A stretch of DNA of 64,000 nt. Origin: Candidatus Aramenus sulfurataquae. Lineage in GTDB: Archaea; Thermoproteota; Thermoprotei_A; Sulfolobales; Sulfolobaceae. Shown here one piece after another: positions 47,392-57,555 of the stretch. The notes under the pieces are model-generated. The model ran no database searches. It saw nothing but the letters and a program-made list of their open reading frames with translations, and had not been told where the DNA came from. The position numbers and the translations under genes are program-made. Positions within the stretch are counted from its first letter, which is position 1, and each line of letters begins with the position of its first letter. The stretch lies in NCBI GenBank assembly GCA_000565255.1, contig ASRH01000002.1:124001-188000 (forward strand), given 5' to 3'.

Positions 47392-48632
47392 TCTAGATCC
47401 CTCGGGTCAGTTATCTTTCCAGTTGCCGCGGTTGCAGCTGCTACCGCAGGACCCGCTAGGTATACCTTTGAGTCCACGCTCCCCATCCTTCCCTTGAAGT
47501 TTCTCGAGCTCGTCGAAACTATGGTCTCTCCGGGTCCGGCAACTCCGAAGTGACCTCCCAAGCAAGGGCCACAAGTTCCATAGGTCACGATACATCCAGC
47601 GTTTACTAAGGTCTCCACATAGCCCAACTCCATTGCCTGCTTGAACATCTTATAAGAGGCTGGTATGGCAATGCATCTAGTCTTCACGGTCCTACCTTTC
47701 AGTATTTTAGCTGCGACCTCAAAGTCGCTTATTCTCCCGTTAGTGCAGGAGCCTATGTATACTTGGTCCACCTCTATTCCTTCTGCCTCCCTAGCAGTCC
47801 TCACGTTGTCTACGCTGTGAGGTGCAGCTACCAGAGGCTCCATCTTGTCTAGCTCTATGGTATAAGCGTCCACGTACTTGGCCCCCTGGTCCGGCTTGAC
47901 CACTGGAGGTTCGTAGCCCCTCATTGTCTTTATGTAGTTTACGGTCTCCTCGTCCGGCACAAACATTAACGCGTCAGCGTTCATCTCTATGCCCATGTTG
48001 GACACTGTAGCCCTGTAGTCCATTGGGAAAGCCCTCGGCTTCTCGACCTCTACCTCTATGGACATGCCGTTAAAGTAGTCAGCTTTGAACTCACCCAATA
48101 TCTTCAGTGCCACGTCCTTTCCGTTTATCCACTTCGCCGGCTCTCCCTTTAAGACGACCTTGAAAGGCTCTGGGACCATCAGCCACGTCCTCCCGGTTAT
48201 TACTGCAGCAGCTATGTCGCTTGCCCCCATGCCTTGGGCAAAGGCGCCTACCGCACCGGAGGTAGTCGTGTGGCTGTCAGCTGCAACTATTACCTGCCCA
48301 GGGTTTGCGTAGTTCTCTATGAGCACCTCGTGCAGGATGCCGAAGTTTATGTCGTGGAAATTGGGCAGTCCCATCTTCCTGACGAACTTCCTTATGTAAC
48401 CCTGGATCTCAGCGCTCCTCTGGTCAGGGGGAGGGGCCAGGTGGTCAAAGGCTATTACGACCTTGGACTTATCGAACACCTTTTCTAGGCCTGCTTTTTC
48501 CATTACCTCTATTACATGGTACCCCGTTAAATCGTGGAATCCCACTATGTCTACTTTTATCTCAGCTACGTCTCCTGGGGAGACGGTCCTCCCTGCAGCC
48601 CTAGATAGGATTTTCTCGGTTAATGTTTGCAT
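47388..48632 (-). CDS. leuC: 3-isopropylmalate dehydratase / homoaconitase large subunit
   Basis: This 414-residue aconitase-family subunit keeps the three cluster cysteines in GSCTNGR and TCGPCLGG, and the histidine/aspartate motifs FHDLTGYH and [12 protein letters not shown]. The cluster is a 4Fe-4S that directly binds substrate. The short archaeal form (about 415 aa) is normal. Leucine synthesis is the likelier role, with lysine synthesis second. ATG 48632 lies 35 bp downstream of the zinc-ribbon gene. Confidence 0.9.
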   Translation of the reverse strand: MQTLTEKILSRAAGRTVSPGDVAEIKVDIVGFHDLTGYHVIEVMEKAGLEKVFDKSKVVIAFDHLAPPPDQRSAEIQGYIRKFVRKMGLPNFHDINFGILHEVLIENYANPGQVIVAADSHTTTSGAVGAFAQGMGASDIAAAVITGRTWLMVPEPFKVVLKGEPAKWINGKDVALKILGEFKADYFNGMSIEVEVEKPRAFPMDYRATVSNMGIEMNADALMFVPDEETVNYIKTMRGYEPPVVKPDQGAKYVDAYTIELDKMEPLVAAPHSVDNVRTAREAEGIEVDQVYIGSCTNGRISDFEVAAKILKGRTVKTRCIAIPASYKMFKQAMELGYVETLVNAGCIVTYGTCGPCLGGHFGVAGPGETIVSTSSRNFKGRMGSVDSKVYLAGPAVAAATAATGKITDPRDLE

Positions 48633-48667
48633 AAGAGAAGAAAAAGGTACGTGAATAAATAAATCTT

Positions 48668-48850
48668 TTATTTAAGAACGGTTCTCTCTTCGAACTTATT
48701 CCCTCCCCCTGATTCTATTATGCCTTTACCTATCTCGTAAGAGATGAAGACGTGTCCGCACTCCGGGCAGACCTTAGTCACTCTCTTACCTTCCTTTATG
48801 AGCTTCTCCTCGACTACTTTTTTACAGACAGGGCAATATCTCCGGGCCAC
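48668..48850 (-). CDS. Zinc-ribbon protein, 60 aa
   Basis: The small protein has one zinc ribbon: CPVCKK (first pair) and CPECGHV (second pair), then a charged tail. Similar small archaeal ribbons are often related to transcription elongation or ribosomal factors. No more precise identity can be read. GTG 48850 is preceded by TATA-like ATTAATAG on its strand about 25 bp upstream (near 48872). It is followed by leuC-leuD on the same strand. Confidence 0.7.
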   Translation of the reverse strand: MARRYCPVCKKVVEEKLIKEGKRVTKVCPECGHVFISYEIGKGIIESGGGNKFEERTVLK

Positions 48851-48953
48851 GTCAAACTCATTGTATCAAAACTATTAATAAGGGAGACTGCACAGTAATT
48901 AATACATGTTAACTATAAAAAATTGAGGAAAGTTGTTAAGAGGCCCTAGGATA

Positions 48954-48968
48954 ATCTATATATTTAGG
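48954..48968 (+). promoter_or_regulatory. TATA box of the double-HTH regulator
   Basis: TCTATATATTTAG (centre about 48961) is 27 bp upstream of ATG 48988, the expected distance for a leaderless start. This is the best-formed TATA box in the window. Confidence 0.6.
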
Positions 48969-48987
48969 TCTACAGATACTGTTAATT

Positions 48988-49758
48988 ATGGACGAAATAA
49001 ACAGGAAGATTTTACTAATGCTATTAAGGGACTACAGCACGTCCCAGAGGAAGATCGCCAAGGATCTGAACTTGTCCCCTCCCGCCGTTAACTACAGAAT
49101 TGATAGGCTCATCTCCGAGGGAATTATAAAGAAGGTATCCCTTTACGTTAACCCTAACTTTTACGGCAAGTACCACGGCTACGTGTCCTTCAGCAACTTG
49201 AACTCTTGGGAAGGGGAGTACGTCTTAAAAGTCACCTGCTTGGAGAAGCTGACGGTTTACGAAATAGAGGGCAGTTCGCCCCAACAGCTCGATGACACCA
49301 TATCCAAAATGAAAGAAAAACTAGGAGAGCCCGGGATGGTCTACGTGCCCACCCAGTTCCCCTACAAGCCCTCCACTTTTGACGTGAAGCTGGTCTCAAT
49401 GCTGAGGGAGAATCCCACCATTGATAGCCTAGAGTTGGCGGAGAGAATGAAGGTGTCGTCTAAGACAGTGAGAAGGCATTTAAGGTACTTGCAGAGCAAG
49501 GGACTTCTCAGGCTAGTTCCCATAGTTGACGTGGCTAAGGCGGGGATAGTGATGTTTGGGATATTCACCAAGAGTGTTGAGGTCGCCAGGAAAGTGCTTT
49601 CCCCAGTAATATTCTGGGAGATAAGCGACGACAAGGCTGGGGTCTTCGTGAGCGTCGCTAAGGACTTTGAGGAGACCAAGCTTTACGTTGACAAGGTAAG
49701 GAAGTTCGACCCAGACGCCGACGTCATGATAGGTTATAGTTACGAGATCTCAGAGTAA
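48988..49758 (+). CDS. Lrp/AsnC-related transcriptional regulator with two HTH domains
   Basis: The first winged HTH covers about residues 1-50 (NRKILLMLLRDYSTSQRKIA, LSPPAVNYRIDRL) and a second lies at about 128-178 (DVKLVSMLRENP, MKVSSKTVRRHLRYL). Between and after them are short alpha/beta segments of RAM-like type. The 256 aa is much longer than ordinary Lrp, and the layout suggests two fused or duplicated modules. It is the gene next to an iron/cobalamin-type ABC importer on the same strand, 38 bp before that start codon, so it may regulate it. Confidence 0.78.
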   Translation: MDEINRKILLMLLRDYSTSQRKIAKDLNLSPPAVNYRIDRLISEGIIKKVSLYVNPNFYGKYHGYVSFSNLNSWEGEYVLKVTCLEKLTVYEIEGSSPQQLDDTISKMKEKLGEPGMVYVPTQFPYKPSTFDVKLVSMLRENPTIDSLELAERMKVSSKTVRRHLRYLQSKGLLRLVPIVDVAKAGIVMFGIFTKSVEVARKVLSPVIFWEISDDKAGVFVSVAKDFEETKLYVDKVRKFDPDADVMIGYSYEISE

Positions 49759-49774
49759 AGAGTTAACTTTTTAA

Positions 49775-49793
49775 TTTGGATAGCCTATCCAAA
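49775..49793 (+). promoter_or_regulatory. Perfect 19-bp palindrome, DtxR/IdeR-like operator
   Basis: TTTGGATAGCCTATCCAAA is a perfect 9-bp inverted repeat around one central base. It agrees at 15 of 19 positions with the classical DtxR/IdeR iron-box consensus TTAGGTTAGCCTAACCTAA. It lies between the TATA-like CTTTTTAAT (about 49767-49775) and the leaderless ATG 49797, the position where a repressor blocks transcription. Confidence 0.7.
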
Positions 49794-49796
49794 CTT

Positions 49797-50762
49797 ATGA
49801 ATTACCGAGTAGTTGCCGTAGCTGTAGTCATCATAGTAATGTTCGCTGTTGTTGGAGTCTACGACTTCTATAAGCTGCACTCTTCCACAACTTCCACTAA
49901 GGCAATAAGGATAGTCTCCCTTTCTCCTAGCGATACGCAAGTTCTAGTCTCCCTTGGTTTAGGGAAGGACATAGTAGGCTTGGACTATTACTCTTACTCT
50001 CTCCTCCAAGAGCTCAATGAAACCTCCTATCTGCCCAAGAACGTCACCGTCTTCCCGCAGATATACCCAGTTAACGTGTCTGGGGTTGTTGCGTTAAGCC
50101 CAACTGCAGTGATTGGCGAAGAGGGTCTCTTAGGTAGTTACGTGCAGAAGATGGAGGAAGCTGGGCTAAACGTAATAACAACCAACGCGGACTTCGTTTC
50201 GAACTTTTACCAGATAGAGAACGTCATAGTGAGTCTAGGCAAGGACTTTAACGCTACGCAGGAGGCACAGAACCTGGTGTCTTGGATGAACCAGGAGATA
50301 GCCAACTTTACTGCACCGGGTAACGTTACGGTAGCGTATTTACTTTGGATATGCCCGAACGAAGACTTCTACACCGTTGGGGGGAACGTTTTCATAAACA
50401 ACGTGATATCCCTAGCTGGAGGAATAAACGCGTTTGCGGGGCAGTCAGGCTATCCGCTAATGGACCCTTCTCAGCTACTCCTGGCTAACCCACAAGTAAT
50501 AGTAGTCCAGGAGGTGTACAACTTAAGCTATACTGAGTATCTCATATCACACATCCCCGGGGTGCAGAACTTAACTGCGTACAAAGAGGGGAGGATCTAC
50601 GTGATCTCAGACAACTTGCCCGCTAGCCTCCTCAATGAGCCTGGGCCCTTGTCCGTGTACGCAGTGGAGATGATGAAAGAGATCCTCCAAGGAAAGGCCC
50701 CCAGCTTCATAAGCACGGAGTGGGTTAAGGAGAACATAAATCCCTCGATGCCGGTGTTCTAA
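49797..50762 (+). CDS. ABC transporter substrate-binding lipoprotein-type protein (FecB/BtuF family)
   Basis: The mature domain binds ferric siderophore, heme or cobalamin outside the cell. An N-terminal hydrophobic segment (about residues 5-23) serves as signal or anchor, followed by a Ser/Thr-rich linker. Family features are IVSLSPSDTQVLVSLGLGKDIVG and the central LDYYSY, and later WICPNEDFYTVGGNVFINNVI and GRIYVIS. ATG 49797 is chosen over TTG 49776 because the latter lies in the operator and the TATA distance is 27 bp. It forms an operon with the permease (next ATG follows the TAA directly). Confidence 0.85.
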   Translation: MNYRVVAVAVVIIVMFAVVGVYDFYKLHSSTTSTKAIRIVSLSPSDTQVLVSLGLGKDIVGLDYYSYSLLQELNETSYLPKNVTVFPQIYPVNVSGVVALSPTAVIGEEGLLGSYVQKMEEAGLNVITTNADFVSNFYQIENVIVSLGKDFNATQEAQNLVSWMNQEIANFTAPGNVTVAYLLWICPNEDFYTVGGNVFINNVISLAGGINAFAGQSGYPLMDPSQLLLANPQVIVVQEVYNLSYTEYLISHIPGVQNLTAYKEGRIYVISDNLPASLLNEPGPLSVYAVEMMKEILQGKAPSFISTEWVKENINPSMPVF

Positions 50763-51755
50763 ATGGCGAAAGCGAAGGCATTTTTTCTCTCTTTCCTATT
50801 CTCTTTCCTAGCCCTCTCTTTCCTCTTGGCCACGCTCTTCGGCTCAGTTTACATCCCTCTAGGAGAGCTCTTTGCTCCCCAAGGCGTGTACAAGGAGATC
50901 CTACTCGACATAAGGTTACCTACGGTAGTTTCAGCTGCGTTAATAGGGGCGTCCATTGCTGTATCAGGGGCAGTCCTACAGCTACTTCTGAGGAACCCTA
51001 TCGTAGACCCATACATTACTGGCACGGCCTCAGGGGGAGCTTTCGGCGCAGTGCTTGCGTATTTCCTCTTGGCGTTTGGCCTCCCCTTTAGCTGGGTAAT
51101 CTACTTCTCCCCGCTGGTGGCCTTCGTTTTCGCACTGTTCTCAACGCTCGTGACCATAGCCATTGGGAGGAGAGGGGGCGTGTACGGGATAGTGGTTGGA
51201 GGAGTAGTTGTGTCCTACCTCTTCTCCTCTCTCATAACAATAATGCTCGTCCTCATAGAGTTGCGCTTCCCACAAGTCCCACCCCTGACGTTTTGGCTAC
51301 TGGGAGACGTCCAAGTGGTGGGTTGGGAGTTCGTAGTAACGCTAGCGCTCCTCGTTTCCATCTTGCTCTCAGTTGGCATTGCCCAAGCTAGGAAGATAGA
51401 CCTAGTTTCAATAAGCGACGAGATGTCCTATGCCCGTGGCGTTAACCCTTCAAGGTTTAGGGTCTTCTGGGTAGTCATGATCAGCCTTGTTACTGCCTTC
51501 ATAGTTTCGCAAGTAGGGATTGTGGGCTTCGTGGGCATTGTGGTTCCCCACATTATAAGGAAGTTCGCAGGTGGTAGTGCAACGACCCTAGTGCCCTTTT
51601 CCGCCCTATTAGGGGCATCCACCTTACTCCTGAGCAACGTGGTAGCAGACGGAGCCCTAGGGGTTAAGATACCCATAACCCCAATAACTGCCATTCTTGC
51701 TTTTCCCGTAATAGTGTGCGCCTTGGTGAGGGGAGTTGCTAATCAAGGGGCTTAA
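50763..51755 (+). CDS. FecCD-family ABC transporter permease
   Basis: The 330-residue permease has about nine to ten helices. Its family signatures are RLPTVVSAALIGASIAVSGA, LLRNPIVDPYITGTASGGAF and VGIVVPHIIRKFAGG. It moves iron-siderophore, heme or vitamin B12 as a homodimer. The start follows the upstream stop with no gap. It overlaps the ATPase gene by 20 bp. Confidence 0.9.
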   Translation: MAKAKAFFLSFLFSFLALSFLLATLFGSVYIPLGELFAPQGVYKEILLDIRLPTVVSAALIGASIAVSGAVLQLLLRNPIVDPYITGTASGGAFGAVLAYFLLAFGLPFSWVIYFSPLVAFVFALFSTLVTIAIGRRGGVYGIVVGGVVVSYLFSSLITIMLVLIELRFPQVPPLTFWLLGDVQVVGWEFVVTLALLVSILLSVGIAQARKIDLVSISDEMSYARGVNPSRFRVFWVVMISLVTAFIVSQVGIVGFVGIVVPHIIRKFAGGSATTLVPFSALLGASTLLLSNVVADGALGVKIPITPITAILAFPVIVCALVRGVANQGA

Positions 51756-52392
51756 GGTAAAGCTCTCAAATAAGTTAGTGCTAGACAACGTAACAGTTGA
51801 GCTAAAGGACGGGGTGAACTTGATCCTTGGCCCAAACGGGTCGGGTAAGACTACTTTGCTAAGGGCAATAATAGGCATGGTAAAGTCCATGGGAGGAGAG
51901 CTAAAAGTGGAGGGAGAGAAGTCTTACGTCCCTGCAGAGTTCTTCAACGCACAAATGAAGGTGATAGACGTCCTCCTCTCTGGGGGAGAGGGAAGGCTGG
52001 TGGAATACTTAAGTTACGTTGACTACTTGAACCTCAGGGACTTCCTCGATAGGGACTTCTCGACCCTAAGCACTGGGGAGAAGAAGTTGACGTTAATAGC
52101 CAAGGCGTTAGCTGAGGGCGACCTCGTTATCATGGACGAGCCCACTTCTGGCCTCGACTTGAGGAACTCGGCAAAGGTCGTAAAAGTGCTTAGGGAGGTT
52201 AAAAAGACCTTCATAGTAGCCACTCACGACTTAAACTTCCTTAGAATAGCCTCTTGGGCGATCCTAATGAAGGAAGGCAGAGTGCTGTTCCAGGGGAGTC
52301 CGAGAGACGTGGACGAGACAATGCTAACCGAGCTGTACAGTACTCCAGTAAGGAAGGTGGAAGTGGACGGGAATATCTACTTTCTGGCTTGA
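51736..52392 (+). CDS. FepC/BtuD-type ABC transporter ATPase
   Basis: This 218-residue ATPase energises the FecCD-like permease. Walker A is GPNGSGKTT, the signature LSTGEKKLTLIA, Walker B LVIMDEPTSG and the switch region ATHDLN, all intact. It is shorter than typical FepC (about 250-270) because loops are trimmed. The start is TTG 51736, inside the permease gene. Its 3' end stops 3 bp before the convergent HEPN-like gene. Confidence 0.88.
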   Translation: MLIKGLKVKLSNKLVLDNVTVELKDGVNLILGPNGSGKTTLLRAIIGMVKSMGGELKVEGEKSYVPAEFFNAQMKVIDVLLSGGEGRLVEYLSYVDYLNLRDFLDRDFSTLSTGEKKLTLIAKALAEGDLVIMDEPTSGLDLRNSAKVVKVLREVKKTFIVATHDLNFLRIASWAILMKEGRVLFQGSPRDVDETMLTELYSTPVRKVEVDGNIYFLA

Positions 52393-52395
52393 AGC

Positions 52396-53091
52396 TTAGC
52401 CTTCTCGGAGCCTCTGAAACAGCAACCAGGACGCGTGAGACGCAGACTTCACCGTCTCCAAGGTAGGGAAAAGCCTCCACTCTACCTCACCGTGGGCAAG
52501 CAAGTTCCTCACGTTTATCGACAGCCTAAAGGCGAGGCTAGTCCTCCTGTCCATGAACCTCTCAGCCCACGCCAGCAGGGAACCTTGGGAGTAGGGGAAC
52601 GTCTCGTTGTTTACCTTTACCTTGTACTTGCTCCACCCTTTTCTGAGGATGTAAAGCTTTAACCTCCTATAGTCAATGTCCTTTACCTTCACCGCCTTAC
52701 CCTTGTACTTGATGACCACCACGTCTCCTAGCCACTCAGAGTAAAGCGATCTAAGGGACATCTCCATGACTAGGTAAGCTTCCAGGGTAGCCACTTCGTT
52801 TAGTCCTCCTATTTCCAAGAGCTTTAAGGCGTACGACTGTACCTTCACTACCTTTTCCGGCAAGTCCCAGTGCAGTTCTCCCTCGCCTAGCACTGCGTAA
52901 GGCACGTTAGCAAGGAAGACGTCTAACGCGTCCCTTTTCCTCTCCACCTTAATAACTTGATCCCTTATCCTCACCTTCCCCTTCTCGTACTCTAAGTTGG
53001 AGAGAGCCTCCTCCAGTATTTCGTCGTCCCCTGACTTACGGTACTGAAAGAAGTCCCTGACTTCCTTAACGATCCTTTTCCTCAAGTCCAC
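52396..53091 (-). CDS. Hypothetical protein with C-terminal HEPN-type RNLLAH motif
   Basis: The 231-residue protein is predominantly helical and not otherwise recognised. Near the C-terminus R195-N-L-L-A-H200 matches the Rx4-6H motif with a polar residue after Arg that marks active HEPN ribonucleases. The segment before it ([19 protein letters not shown]) fits the HEPN helix. No MNT nucleotidyltransferase partner is encoded next to it. An RNase or toxin role is inference. GTG 53091 is the start. It is convergent with the ABC operon and divergent from the racemase-like gene. Confidence 0.5.
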   Translation of the reverse strand: MDLRKRIVKEVRDFFQYRKSGDDEILEEALSNLEYEKGKVRIRDQVIKVERKRDALDVFLANVPYAVLGEGELHWDLPEKVVKVQSYALKLLEIGGLNEVATLEAYLVMEMSLRSLYSEWLGDVVVIKYKGKAVKVKDIDYRRLKLYILRKGWSKYKVKVNNETFPYSQGSLLAWAERFMDRRTSLAFRLSINVRNLLAHGEVEWRLFPTLETVKSASHASWLLFQRLREG

Positions 53092-53128
53092 ACCTAAGGT
53101 TTAATTTGACGCAATTTATCTTTTCCCC

Positions 53129-53806
53129 ATGCCTGGAGGAAGGGGAAGGATAGGCGTAATATTGCCCGCAAACAACGCTGGCATGGAGTACGACCTATGG
53201 AAGATGGCCCCAGAGGGAGTAACCATTCACGTAACTAGGATGAGGCCTACCAAAGGGTGCGAACCATCAGACCTTGATGAGTTCGAAAGGGAACTCAGGG
53301 AGGCATACCACCTTTTAGAGGAGGTTTCTGACGTGGTAATATACGGCAGGACTTACGGTACCCACAAACACGCTCACTTAATAAGGAAGGCAATAGGCAA
53401 CGTGGTAATCCCAGAGGAAGAGGTGGTGAAGCTTCTTAAGAAGTTGGGCGCCAAAAAGGTCTGGGTAGGCACGCCTTACGTTAAGGAGAGGACTTTGGAG
53501 GAGGTATCGTGGATAAGGGAGAACGGCTTCGAAGTGACCGGATACGACGGGCTAGGGAAGGTAAAGGGAGTGGACATATCCAACACCCCTGTTTTTACTA
53601 TCTACAGGCTAGTGAAGAGGAACTTACAAGAAGTGCTTAAGGCAGACGCAGTCTACATAGCGTGTACTGCCTTGTCCGCGTATGAGGCGGTAAAGCACTT
53701 AAGGGAAGACCTCAAGATGCCCGTGGTTTCGGAGAACGCGGCTGCTATGTGGGGAGCGCTTAACGCCATAAAGGTAAATTTCAAGGTCCCTGGGGTTGAG
53801 GAGTGA
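53129..53806 (+). CDS. Asp/Glu/hydantoin racemase superfamily protein (maleate isomerase / AMDase-like)
   Basis: The 225-residue protein has the two-domain fold pattern of this family, with [19 protein letters not shown] at the N-terminus and the second catalytic cysteine in [11 protein letters not shown]. The first catalytic position, where racemases and maleate isomerase have Cys, is occupied in [11 protein letters not shown] by Arg and Thr/Gly. Arylmalonate-decarboxylase-like members likewise keep only the second cysteine. The gene lies upstream of a transporter and HyuA/HyuB, so a hydantoin-, malonate- or maleate-type substrate is possible. Confidence 0.75.
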   Translation: MPGGRGRIGVILPANNAGMEYDLWKMAPEGVTIHVTRMRPTKGCEPSDLDEFERELREAYHLLEEVSDVVIYGRTYGTHKHAHLIRKAIGNVVIPEEEVVKLLKKLGAKKVWVGTPYVKERTLEEVSWIRENGFEVTGYDGLGKVKGVDISNTPVFTIYRLVKRNLQEVLKADAVYIACTALSAYEAVKHLREDLKMPVVSENAAAMWGALNAIKVNFKVPGVEE

Positions 53807-53843
53807 CAACTTTTATAATGTAAAATTAGCTATCAATAGGGGA

Positions 53844-54236
53844 ATGAAAAAGAGTTACGTAATCCTAGGCTTTGCCCTTATGGCGTTGTCAATCTTTGCC
53901 GTAATTTACGTGTACACGGGCATAAAGCCTATAACCAACGTGTTAAACCCTAACGAGACTTTCAACTTTAAGGTAGACCAGCCTTCTGTAGTACTTTTTC
54001 GCGATGTAGCCCCTGTTAACTTTTCCTTCCACAACTTAACAGTGATAAGGGAGGGGAACGACATCGTAGTGCAAGGTTACAACGGTAGCATCGTGGTAAT
54101 CAACAATACTACCCACCCCGTAACACTGAAGTACACAGTAATCGCGGAGAACGTCAGCTTTGGGCTGGACTTCGCGCTTTTGATAATAATCTTTGTGATA
54201 GGGGCTGGGCTAGTAGTGATTGGGGCAAAGAGGTGA
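53844..54236 (+). CDS. Small secreted/membrane protein with two transmembrane segments
   Basis: The function is not recognised. The 130-residue protein begins with KKSYVILG and a hydrophobic helix (residues 4-25), has an extracellular beta-rich region with several N-x-S/T sites (NETFN, NFSFHNLT, NGSIVVINNTT), and ends with a second helix (about 103-127) and a KR tail. It may be anchored at both ends. ATG 53844 is chosen over GTG 53796 because TATA-like TTTTATAATG is about 27 bp upstream and GGGGA precedes the codon. Confidence 0.6.
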   Translation: MKKSYVILGFALMALSIFAVIYVYTGIKPITNVLNPNETFNFKVDQPSVVLFRDVAPVNFSFHNLTVIREGNDIVVQGYNGSIVVINNTTHPVTLKYTVIAENVSFGLDFALLIIIFVIGAGLVVIGAKR

Positions 54237-54288
54237 ACTGTAGTTATAGTAATGAAGGCTTTTAAACAATTTAAGTTAACATAAGCCC

Positions 54289-55581
54289 ATGGGTTACTTC
54301 GATACCATACCAACTAAGGACAAGGCCAGGGCTTTTCTAGTTTCCTCCTCTGGCTTTCTGTTAGACGGTTACGACTTGTCTGTAATCTCCTTTGCTGAGC
54401 CGTTCATCCAGAAGGAAATGTCTTTAAGCTCAGCACAGCTGGGGCTCGTTGTGTCTTCGTCCCTTATTGGAATGATAATTGGCTCCCTTCTCTTGGGAAG
54501 GCTCTCCGACAGGGTAGGCAGGAAGAAGCTAATGGGCATCGACTTGTTTTTCTTCCTCGTGTTTGCCCTTACTTCGGCGTTGTCCCAAAACTTCTACGAG
54601 CTCTTCTCTTCTAGGCTACTCCTTGGCGTGGGGATCGGAGGGGACTATCCCATAAGCAGTACCTTGCTGTCGGAGGTCTCCCCCTCAAGGAGCAGAGGAC
54701 AGTACCTAGTTGGCGCAGTGGCCATGTACTGGGTTGGGGCGTTACTTGCCAACGTTGCCAACTTGCTCTTCCTCCCAGCTGGCCCCTACTTCTGGAGGTA
54801 CGTTTTCCTCTTGGGTTCAATAATCTCAGTCCCAATAGTTATAGCTAGGATAAAGCTACTCGAGTCTCCAAGGTGGCTAGTATACGCGGGGAAGGTAAAG
54901 GCTGAGGTACCCAAGGAGCTGGAGTCAAAGGGAGCGCACGGCTTCTTGGACATCTTTAAGGGGACTCTGTTAATAGTGACCGTAGTTACCTCTGCCGTGT
55001 GGTTCCTCTTCGACGTGGCTGCCTATGGTATAGGGCTCTACTATCCATACATACTGAAGGAGTTCGCTTTCCCTTCCTACTACAGCGTCATATACGGCAC
55101 TATCTTGATCTCCTTGGCGTCTCTAGCAGGTTACCTCGTAGCTGTGGCAGTAATAGATCGCTGGTTAGGAAGAAGGGGGGTACTGCTAGTGGGACTGGGC
55201 TCCATGGCCTTCATGCTGTACTTGGGCGCATTTACTAAGATAGTCGGACCAGTACTGGTTCCCTACTTTATGACGTTTGTGGCGTTGGAGCAGTGGGCAG
55301 GGGCGGTGACGCTCTTCTATCCCACTGAGCTCTTCCCCACGTCAGTGAGGTCAACTGGGCAGGGGTTTGCGACTGCAGTGAGTAGGGTTGGGGCAGTGCT
55401 CGGGGTGTACTATTTCCCTCAGATGACCAAGGAACTCGGCTTCTCCACCTCCCTCGAGGTCTTCGCTACTACTAGTCTGGTCGCGTTCTTAGTGTCGTTA
55501 TGGTTCGTCAAGGAGACTAGGAAGATGCAGTTGGAGGAGACCTCTGTCGGGGTAAGGGAACCCCTCAGAAAGGCTACATAA
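54289..55581 (+). CDS. MFS transporter (metabolite:H+ symporter type)
   Basis: The 430-residue protein has twelve predicted helices. The loop 2-3 motif [14 protein letters not shown] and the entry motif [13 protein letters not shown] are typical of the acid:H+/sugar porter group of the major facilitator superfamily. The helix 5 region [18 protein letters not shown] matches organic acid and phosphate symporters. Position before HyuA/HyuB suggests it imports their substrate. ATG 54289 follows an AT-rich promoter (TTTAAACAATTTAAG). Confidence 0.85.
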   Translation: MGYFDTIPTKDKARAFLVSSSGFLLDGYDLSVISFAEPFIQKEMSLSSAQLGLVVSSSLIGMIIGSLLLGRLSDRVGRKKLMGIDLFFFLVFALTSALSQNFYELFSSRLLLGVGIGGDYPISSTLLSEVSPSRSRGQYLVGAVAMYWVGALLANVANLLFLPAGPYFWRYVFLLGSIISVPIVIARIKLLESPRWLVYAGKVKAEVPKELESKGAHGFLDIFKGTLLIVTVVTSAVWFLFDVAAYGIGLYYPYILKEFAFPSYYSVIYGTILISLASLAGYLVAVAVIDRWLGRRGVLLVGLGSMAFMLYLGAFTKIVGPVLVPYFMTFVALEQWAGAVTLFYPTELFPTSVRSTGQGFATAVSRVGAVLGVYYFPQMTKELGFSTSLEVFATTSLVAFLVSLWFVKETRKMQLEETSVGVREPLRKAT

Positions 55582-55611
55582 GCTTAATGGGCACAATGTC
55601 GTTTTTTACTT

Positions 55612-57555
55612 GTGAGGCTTGCCGTAGACATAGGCGGGACATTTACAGACCTAGTCTACGTTGACGAAGACGGCAACGTGAGTTTTTACAAGCTCTCTAG
55701 CACGCCAAAGGCCCCTGAGGAAGGTCTCCTCCAAGGGATAAAGGAAATGGGTGTGAGGTTCAAGGAAGTAGTACACGCTACCACCGTAGCCACAAATGCC
55801 CTTCTAGGGCAACTCAACTTGGAATTGCCCCCAGTTGCCTTGATGACTACAAAGGGCTTCAAGGACGTAATAGAAATAGGCAGGCAAAATAGGCCAGAGC
55901 TCTACAACCCGTATTTCGAGAGACCGAAACCACTTGTCCCAAGGGAGCTGAGGTTAGAGGTGGAGGAAAGGGTAAACGCAGAGGGTAGGATACTAGTCCC
56001 CCTAAACGAAAAGGAGGCTGAGGAACTAGTAAAGGAAGCGTCAAGGGTTGCTGTAGCCTTAGCTATATCCTTCCTTCATTCCTACGCTAACCCGGAAAAC
56101 GAGGTCAAGGCCAAGAAAATAGCCGAGAAGTACTTTAGGCACGTTAGCGTCTCGAGCGAAGTGGCCCCCGAGCCCAGGGAGTACGAGAGGACGTCAACGA
56201 CAGTGGTCAACGCAGCTTTAATGCCCATAGTGTCGAGGTATTTAAACGCGTTGGAGGGAGTAATGGCTAAGTACAACGCTAAGCTCTACGTCATGGCGAG
56301 CTCTGGCGGGCTAGTGGACTCTAGCGAGGCCTCAAAGAGGCCAATACAGATCATAGAGTCAGGCCCCGCCGCGGGGCTAGTGGGAGTTCAAGCTTTCTCC
56401 AGGGAGTTGGGAATTGGCAACGCTATAAGCTTCGACATGGGGGGCACTACTGCCAAGGCTGGGACAGTGATAAATGGCGAGGTCAACGTTACTACTGAGT
56501 ACGAAGTCGGAGGGAGAACTCACTACGGCAGGATAGTTAAGGGCTCTGGCTACCCAGTTAGGTTCCCCTTCGTGGATCTGGTGGAGGTCTCGGCTGGCGG
56601 CGGTACTATCATATGGAGGGACGAGGCAGGGGCTTTAAGGGTAGGTCCAACGAGCGCCGGCGCAGATCCAGGCCCAATGAGCTACGGTAAGGGAGGAAAG
56701 AGCCCCACCTTGACTGACGCAAACTTAGTACTAGGAAGGATAGGGGAGAGGTTGCTCTCGGGGCAGATGACCTTGAGAAAGGATCTGGCCCTAAGGGGGC
56801 TCTCAGCCCTAGGAGACCCAGAGGAGGTTGCTTTGAACGCCTTAAGGCTTGCGGTCCTAGAGATGGCCAGGGCGATAAGGCTGGTAACAGTTGAAAGGGG
56901 AATTGACCCATCTACCATGACGCTCTTCGCCTTTGGTGGCGCAGGGCCGCAGTTCGCGCTAGAAATAGCTGAGGAGCTGGGGATAAGGCAAGTATTAGTC
57001 CCACCCCAGCCTGGCCTTTTCAGCGCAATGGGCATGCTCTTTGCCGACGAGAAGTTCGAAATTCGGAAGTCCTTTCCAAATGATCTGGAAAGGGACTTCC
57101 AAGAGCTAGAGAGGGAACTGGTAAAGAGACTTGGGGAGGTGGACTACTTCCTGAGGTACGCTGACGTGAGGTACGAGGGACAGGGGTGGGAGCTCACCGT
57201 TCAAGTCAACGACGTGAATAAGCTAAGGGAGGAGTTCGAGAAGAAACACGAGGTTACTTATGGGTTTAAACTCGATAGGCCCATCGAGGTGGTAACCATA
57301 AGGGTGTTTGCGGTGAGGAGAACGAAGAGGCCAAGGATGCCAGATCCCCCCATTAACTCTAAACCTTCAGTGAGCAGCCGTAAGGTTATGTTTGACTCGT
57401 GGCAAGAGGTTCCGGTTTACGTAAGGGAGACCCTGCCCATGGGCTTTGAAATTGAGGGGCCTGCAGTAATTGAGGAGTACAGCTCAACTACTATCCTGAA
57501 GCCAGGGTGGAGGGCTAGGGTAGAGAAGATGGGGGCTATGAGGTGTTGGAGATGA
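55612..57555 (+). CDS. hyuA: Hydantoinase/oxoprolinase-type subunit A (HyuA family)
   Basis: The 647-residue ATP-binding subunit has the actin-like phosphate motif [12 protein letters not shown] at the N-terminus and [12 protein letters not shown] in the middle. It also has [10 protein letters not shown] and [10 protein letters not shown], and the C-terminal [11 protein letters not shown]. Family members phosphorylate or open cyclic amides or acetone-like substrates with ATP. The substrate here cannot be read. GTG 55612 is 30 bp after the MFS gene. It overlaps hyuB by 4 nt (ATGA). Confidence 0.9.
   Translation: MRLAVDIGGTFTDLVYVDEDGNVSFYKLSSTPKAPEEGLLQGIKEMGVRFKEVVHATTVATNALLGQLNLELPPVALMTTKGFKDVIEIGRQNRPELYNPYFERPKPLVPRELRLEVEERVNAEGRILVPLNEKEAEELVKEASRVAVALAISFLHSYANPENEVKAKKIAEKYFRHVSVSSEVAPEPREYERTSTTVVNAALMPIVSRYLNALEGVMAKYNAKLYVMASSGGLVDSSEASKRPIQIIESGPAAGLVGVQAFSRELGIGNAISFDMGGTTAKAGTVINGEVNVTTEYEVGGRTHYGRIVKGSGYPVRFPFVDLVEVSAGGGTIIWRDEAGALRVGPTSAGADPGPMSYGKGGKSPTLTDANLVLGRIGERLLSGQMTLRKDLALRGLSALGDPEEVALNALRLAVLEMARAIRLVTVERGIDPSTMTLFAFGGAGPQFALEIAEELGIRQVLVPPQPGLFSAMGMLFADEKFEIRKSFPNDLERDFQELERELVKRLGEVDYFLRYADVRYEGQGWELTVQVNDVNKLREEFEKKHEVTYGFKLDRPIEVVTIRVFAVRRTKRPRMPDPPINSKPSVSSRKVMFDSWQEVPVYVRETLPMGFEIEGPAVIEEYSSTTILKPGWRARVEKMGAMRCWR

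Noticed and set aside
53129-53806. Aspartate racemase
   Set aside because: The first catalytic cysteine is absent, so classical two-base cysteine racemisation is not supported.
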